Shown here piece by piece: positions 60,257 through 64,000 of a stretch of 64,000 nt of DNA. Under the pieces are notes generated by a model. That model ran no database searches. It was not told the DNA's origin and saw only the letters and a program-made list of their open reading frames with translations. The number at the start of each line of letters is the position of its first letter. The stretch's first letter is position 1. Source of the stretch: Torulaspora globosa. Its lineage: Eukaryota; Ascomycota; Saccharomycetes; Saccharomycetales; Saccharomycetaceae. Where the stretch lies: NCBI RefSeq assembly GCF_014133895.1, contig NC_050728.1:744001-808000 (forward strand), in the 5' to 3' direction. A program made the translations under genes and the position numbers.

Positions 60257-61663
60257 ATGTCTGAGTCAGTAGCGGTCGTAGGAGCAGGTCTGGTGGGATG
60301 TCTAGCGGCAATTGCCCTTGCCAAGAGGGGTTACAAGGTGACTGTATTCGATTACAGGAAGGACCCTCGAGAAAAAAGTACGACAGATCGGAATTTGAGA
60401 TCGATCAATTTAGCCATCTCATCCAGGGGAATTACTTCGCTTGAATTTGTCGATGTGGAGATGGCCGAGAGGGTGCTTAAGGATATCATTCCCATGAAAG
60501 GCCGTATGATCCATCATTTGAATGGCAGAGAAGAATCGCAGATATATGGATTGTTTGGCGAAACTATCAATTCGATTGATCGCGCCGTTTTGAACAACTA
60601 CCTTCTTGACGAACTGGACAGGTTTGACAGCGACAAGGTTCAGCTCAAATTCAGCCATAAGCTGAAAAAGATAAAATTCAGAGACCCGAAAGAGTTGCAG
60701 AGTTGCGTTTTCTCTACAGACGACGGCGTCGAGCAGGTCTATGGGGTTAATTTTATTGTCGGTTGCGATGGCTGCTATTCCACAACCAGAGATCAAATGC
60801 AGCGGGAAGTTAGAATGCGTTATAGCCAGGAATACATCGATTGCTGTTACATCGAGCTTTATATTCCGCCCTCCAAGACGTATGTGGAAGAGTTCAGGGG
60901 CAATTTCTCGCTGACGCCGGACCACTTGCACATCTGGCCGCGCCACAAGTTCATGCTTATTGCATTGGCCAACAAGGATGGCTCCTTCACCTCTACTTTC
61001 TTCGGGCCTTGGAAGCTTGTCGAGTCTCTGTTGGAGTCGAGATCGAGAGTGGAAGAGTTTCTGCAGGAGAATTTCCCGGATGCGATGGCGCTAATGGGCC
61101 TCGAGAACGCCGTCCAATGCTTCATGACCTACCCTAAGGGCGCGCTCATGTGCGTCGAGTGCGAGCCATATCATGTCCCTGGAGGCAGGTGCATCATCCT
61201 TGGAGATGCTGCCCACTCGATGGTTCCATTTTACGGCCAAGGCATGAATTGCGGATTCGAAGACGTCAAAGTGTTGATGAAACTTTTGGATGCCAATCAT
61301 GGAGATCGCGCCAAAGCCTTCCAGGCATACACCGAAACGAGACACCGAGATCTGACCGCGATAATCAAGCTGGCTGTCAGGAACTACAGGGAAATGTCTC
61401 ATGATGTAACATCAATGGCTTTCCTGCTAAAGAAGAAGATAGACAGTTGGTTAGGCAAGCTCTTGAAGGACACATGGCTACCACTTTACACCATGGTCTC
61501 GTTCAGAGCCGATATACCCTATAGCAAAGCAGTCGCCATCTCGAATAGACAAAACAAGATATTGAATGTCATTCAAGCTCTAGTTGTTGCTTCCGTCAGC
61601 GTTTTGGGATATAAAGCATTGAGATTGTGTTACCCAATAATCAGAAGGCTTAAGCGTTCTTGA
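60257..61663 (+). CDS. BNA4: BNA4, kynurenine 3-monooxygenase
   Basis: From the ATG at 60257 the protein has 468 residues (460 in S. cerevisiae YBL098W) and starts [18 protein letters not shown], which is the FAD-binding Rossmann motif GXGXXG. Further family blocks are [71 protein letters not shown], and [20 protein letters not shown], the second FAD-binding motif. The C-terminus has a hydrophobic anchor (about 438-458). The enzyme hydroxylates kynurenine with NADPH and oxygen in NAD synthesis, the pathway that BNA2 starts. An in-frame ATG at 60179 would add 26 residues. Confidence 0.96.
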   Translation: MSESVAVVGAGLVGCLAAIALAKRGYKVTVFDYRKDPREKSTTDRNLRSINLAISSRGITSLEFVDVEMAERVLKDIIPMKGRMIHHLNGREESQIYGLFGETINSIDRAVLNNYLLDELDRFDSDKVQLKFSHKLKKIKFRDPKELQSCVFSTDDGVEQVYGVNFIVGCDGCYSTTRDQMQREVRMRYSQEYIDCCYIELYIPPSKTYVEEFRGNFSLTPDHLHIWPRHKFMLIALANKDGSFTSTFFGPWKLVESLLESRSRVEEFLQENFPDAMALMGLENAVQCFMTYPKGALMCVECEPYHVPGGRCIILGDAAHSMVPFYGQGMNCGFEDVKVLMKLLDANHGDRAKAFQAYTETRHRDLTAIIKLAVRNYREMSHDVTSMAFLLKKKIDSWLGKLLKDTWLPLYTMVSFRADIPYSKAVAISNRQNKILNVIQALVVASVSVLGYKALRLCYPIIRRLKRS

Positions 61664-61943
61664 AACCCTAAACTGACGCCTATTTAGCGGGCCCGTATAC
61701 GGACTACTTCCAGGTAGATTTGATAGACAGTTCCCGGCATATCGCAGAGCCTAGAGATCTGTGATCATGTTTAAATGACCAGCAGCTACCTTTATAGATC
61801 GATCGTTGATAGTTATCTATTTTCTTTATTGTGAAGAAGCCGTGTGCTAACTTATAGATCGAATTGAAGCATCGCAGTAGCTAATTTGTGAAGGGCTATG
61901 TCTAGGGTAACGCTGTTCAATTAGCCAATTCTGAGACGTGCCA

Positions 61944-64000
61944 ATGTCTGCGCGAATGCCATATGACAACTATGATAATGACGACCAAGGTCTCTTTACC
62001 AATCGATCCATGATGATGGCTAACTTCGAGGAATGGATCAAAATGGCCACCGATAACAAGATTAATTCCAGAAACAGTTGGAATTTTGCTCTTATCGATT
62101 ACTTCCACGATTTGAATGTTTTGAGAGACTCAGAGAATAATATAAATTTCCAGAAGGCATCGGCAACTCTAGATGGATGTGTAAAAATCTACTCCTCCAG
62201 AGTGGATTCTGTTACAAATGAGACTGGAAAGCTACTTAGTGGATTAGCTCAAAAGAAGCTGTCGGAGAAGCAGCGTCATGCTGATCAAAATAACGTCGAT
62301 GGCGGGGAAGGTGGTAATGGCCCGGAAGAATCCGCCGAGGACGATATACAGATAGATCCCTCCACAGGGCTGCCGATTGCTAGAGGCGATGACGTACGAA
62401 CGAAAAGACGAGTTCACAATCGTGTTTTGGAAACGACTTTAGTTGATTTCGATGCGATCAAAATGAAAGAACTCGACCAAGAATTGAACATTGATCCGTT
62501 GTTCAAAAAAGCTCTTGTGGATTTCGACGAAGGAGGTGCCAAGAGCCTTCTACTGAATACGCTTAACATCGACCGCGATGTTAGAGTTGTGTTTGATGCG
62601 GCATTGAGAGACGCTAAAGAGAAAGACACTGGCGGGACTGATGGCCATCAAAGAGAGGCCGAGGATCATGGCATAGACGGCAGCGACTCCGTTACAGATA
62701 TGGACTCAGGTGCTCATGAGAGGAGCAATGGATCGAATACTGATATAACCAACAACAGCATTATAATAGAGGATGAGATATTGGCCCTGGGGATGGACTA
62801 TATCAAGTTTGAAGATATAAGCAAATGCCTCATTTCAACATCAATGCAACAGCTGCCGAAGGTTGTGGAAGATATCACCAAAGCGAAGACCTTCATTGAT
62901 GGAGTCAACAGCAAATTTGACAATTTCCTCAGCGAGAAGGAATTGGAGGAAGCAGTACCAGACCTGGGCCTTGATGAAATGGAAGAAGACAATAACATAC
63001 TTCAAGACGAATTTGACGATCAGCAGAGTGATGGCTCTTCCTATGGACAAGAAGACGCAAACGATCATAATGACGATGACACCGGGAACAACCTTGATGC
63101 TAAGGATCCATCGACGCTAGAAGACGAGGAAGCCGGACTAGCTGGTATCTACGAGCAGGATCTCATGGCCTACTTTGACGAAAATCTGACCAAAACCTGG
63201 CGAGGTAGAGAACACTGGAAGGTGCGAAATTTCAAAAAGAACATGATAAAGGGTGTGGAAAATAATAAGGCTTTAGGGCAGGATAAGGATGGAAACGAAT
63301 TGACGGCTAGCGATGAGGCAACAAAGAAGAAGAACAAGAAAACATCGCAGGAAATTGATTTCTTCGCCCTTGATGATAGGTTGGAAGAGGCTGTCTTTGC
63401 CTCTAAGAAAAGAACGAACATCGAACTGCCACAGAAATCTAGGACTAATGCCTCACACTACCTGTTACCTGACGATTTTCACTTCACAACGCAAAGGATT
63501 ACGAGACTTTTCATAAAACCTCAACAAACAATGAGTATTTTTCGACCTAGACGAGGCAAGCGTCCAGGACGTCAGGAAGGGCATGAAGCGAGATTGAATA
63601 ACAGTACAATTGAGGATAGACATGCCGATAGGGCGTCCACTCCCATTGCGGATGAACAATTTTGGGCTGACAACTATCAGAGAATAGATAGGGAAAATGA
63701 TCAACAACCATCGGAAGAGCCAGTTAACATAGTAACTAAAGGGCCGGAAAATCCATTTGAGGAAGATGAGGGTGGAGTGGACTTTAATCAAGCATTCGAA
63801 GATGAGGAGATCAAAGATGATGATCCAAACCTATTGCCTTCCGAGGCGACTGCTAAATTTTCGTTACCAGACAACAAGGTAAACTTTTCACGAGTATCCA
63901 AAAAGGTCGATGTCAAGAAGCTCAAGGACAATATATGGAGCTCCATCAAAACATTAGCAAATCGCTATAAAAGTCAAAAGACTGATGAATCTACTATTGA
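61944..64000 (+). CDS. BRN1: BRN1, kleisin subunit of condensin (3' end outside the window)
   Basis: The frame opens at the ATG at 61944 and is open to the window end (685 codons plus two bases; about 754 codons are expected for the whole gene). Barren/CAP-H blocks are obvious: FTNRSMMMANFEEWIKMATD, NKINSRNSWNFALIDYFHDL, VLETTLVDFDAIKMKELDQE, FDEGGAKSLLLNTLNIDRDV, DLMAYFDENLTKTWRGREHW, HYLLPDDFHFTTQRITRLFI and ADNYQRIDRENDQ. Brn1 bridges the Smc2 and Smc4 heads in condensin and is needed for mitotic chromosome compaction. Long acidic low-complexity linkers separate the blocks. It is YBL097W, next to BNA4 (YBL098W), in S. cerevisiae. Confidence 0.96.
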   Translation, partial: MSARMPYDNYDNDDQGLFTNRSMMMANFEEWIKMATDNKINSRNSWNFALIDYFHDLNVLRDSENNINFQKASATLDGCVKIYSSRVDSVTNETGKLLSGLAQKKLSEKQRHADQNNVDGGEGGNGPEESAEDDIQIDPSTGLPIARGDDVRTKRRVHNRVLETTLVDFDAIKMKELDQELNIDPLFKKALVDFDEGGAKSLLLNTLNIDRDVRVVFDAALRDAKEKDTGGTDGHQREAEDHGIDGSDSVTDMDSGAHERSNGSNTDITNNSIIIEDEILALGMDYIKFEDISKCLISTSMQQLPKVVEDITKAKTFIDGVNSKFDNFLSEKELEEAVPDLGLDEMEEDNNILQDEFDDQQSDGSSYGQEDANDHNDDDTGNNLDAKDPSTLEDEEAGLAGIYEQDLMAYFDENLTKTWRGREHWKVRNFKKNMIKGVENNKALGQDKDGNELTASDEATKKKNKKTSQEIDFFALDDRLEEAVFASKKRTNIELPQKSRTNASHYLLPDDFHFTTQRITRLFIKPQQTMSIFRPRRGKRPGRQEGHEARLNNSTIEDRHADRASTPIADEQFWADNYQRIDRENDQQPSEEPVNIVTKGPENPFEEDEGGVDFNQAFEDEEIKDDDPNLLPSEATAKFSLPDNKVNFSRVSKKVDVKKLKDNIWSSIKTLANRYKSQKTDESTI

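Noticed and set aside
1..64000. CRISPR arrays, plasmid or bacterial-type operons, toxin genes
   Set aside because: Nothing in the sequence shows regularly spaced repeats, Shine-Dalgarno-led operons or toxin families; the genes are eukaryotic and individually promoted.

Overview
The window is nuclear DNA of a budding yeast of the family Saccharomycetaceae. Almost every gene is a recognisable orthologue of a Saccharomyces cerevisiae gene. Introns are rare: I see one spliced protein gene, with the canonical GTATGT donor and TACTAAC branch point, and one intron-containing tRNA-Phe. Gene order indicates a lineage that did not undergo the yeast whole-genome duplication. Genes that in S. cerevisiae are split between chromosome XVI (YPR040 down to YPR024) and chromosome X (YJR088 down to YJR078), then chromosome II (YBL107 down to YBL097), are interleaved here in one series, with consistent relative strand. 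A Zygosaccharomyces/Torulaspora/Zygotorulaspora-type or Lachancea-type yeast fits; the exact genus is inference. S. cerevisiae names, positions and W/C strands are from memory of the family, not from a search.

Layout. 1-2640 holds an intact hAT-family transposase gene. 2.9-9.6 kb: EMC2, TIP41, ERV2, STE18, TMH11, a SPO24-like small gene, CSN12, ACF4. 9.6-20.5 kb: VMA13, GLN1, ARP7, EAF6, AIM24, HTS1, BNA2, MIX23. 20.5-21.7 kb has no intact gene and may hold a decayed one. 21.7-34.4 kb: SRO7/SRO77, PKC1, SEA4, NTO1, all on the minus strand. 34.7-46.5 kb: an MNN2/MNN5-type mannosyltransferase that breaks the expected order, then RTG3, SFT2, ECM21/CSR2, APL4 and the spliced YOP1. 46.7-49.1 kb is a scrap-yard of Ty3/gypsy-type retrotransposon pieces in both orientations, containing a large fold-back repeat and ending in an LTR-like segment 5-14 bp from a tRNA-Phe gene. 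49.5-64 kb: ATH1, ATP1, CCL1, YME1, BNA4 and the 5' part of BRN1, which runs off the window.

Most genes are unrelated housekeeping functions. Recurrent themes are chromatin (ARP7, EAF6, NTO1), mitochondria (AIM24, MIX23, ATP1, YME1, the longer form of HTS1), kynurenine/NAD synthesis (BNA2, BNA4), nitrogen and retrograde control (GLN1, RTG3, TIP41, SEA4) and membrane traffic (SRO7, SFT2, APL4, YOP1, EMC2). Readable regulatory sites include three GATAAG boxes upstream of GLN1, four CACGTG boxes (two in a perfect 24-bp palindrome) upstream of BNA2, CCAAT boxes upstream of ATP1 and Reb1-type TTACCCG sites in several promoters.

I found no clear new biological system. The observations most worth a second look are the fold-back retrotransposon locus beside tRNA-Phe, the BNA2 palindrome, a possible mitochondrial-form start of BNA4, the hAT gene, and the out-of-order mannosyltransferase.
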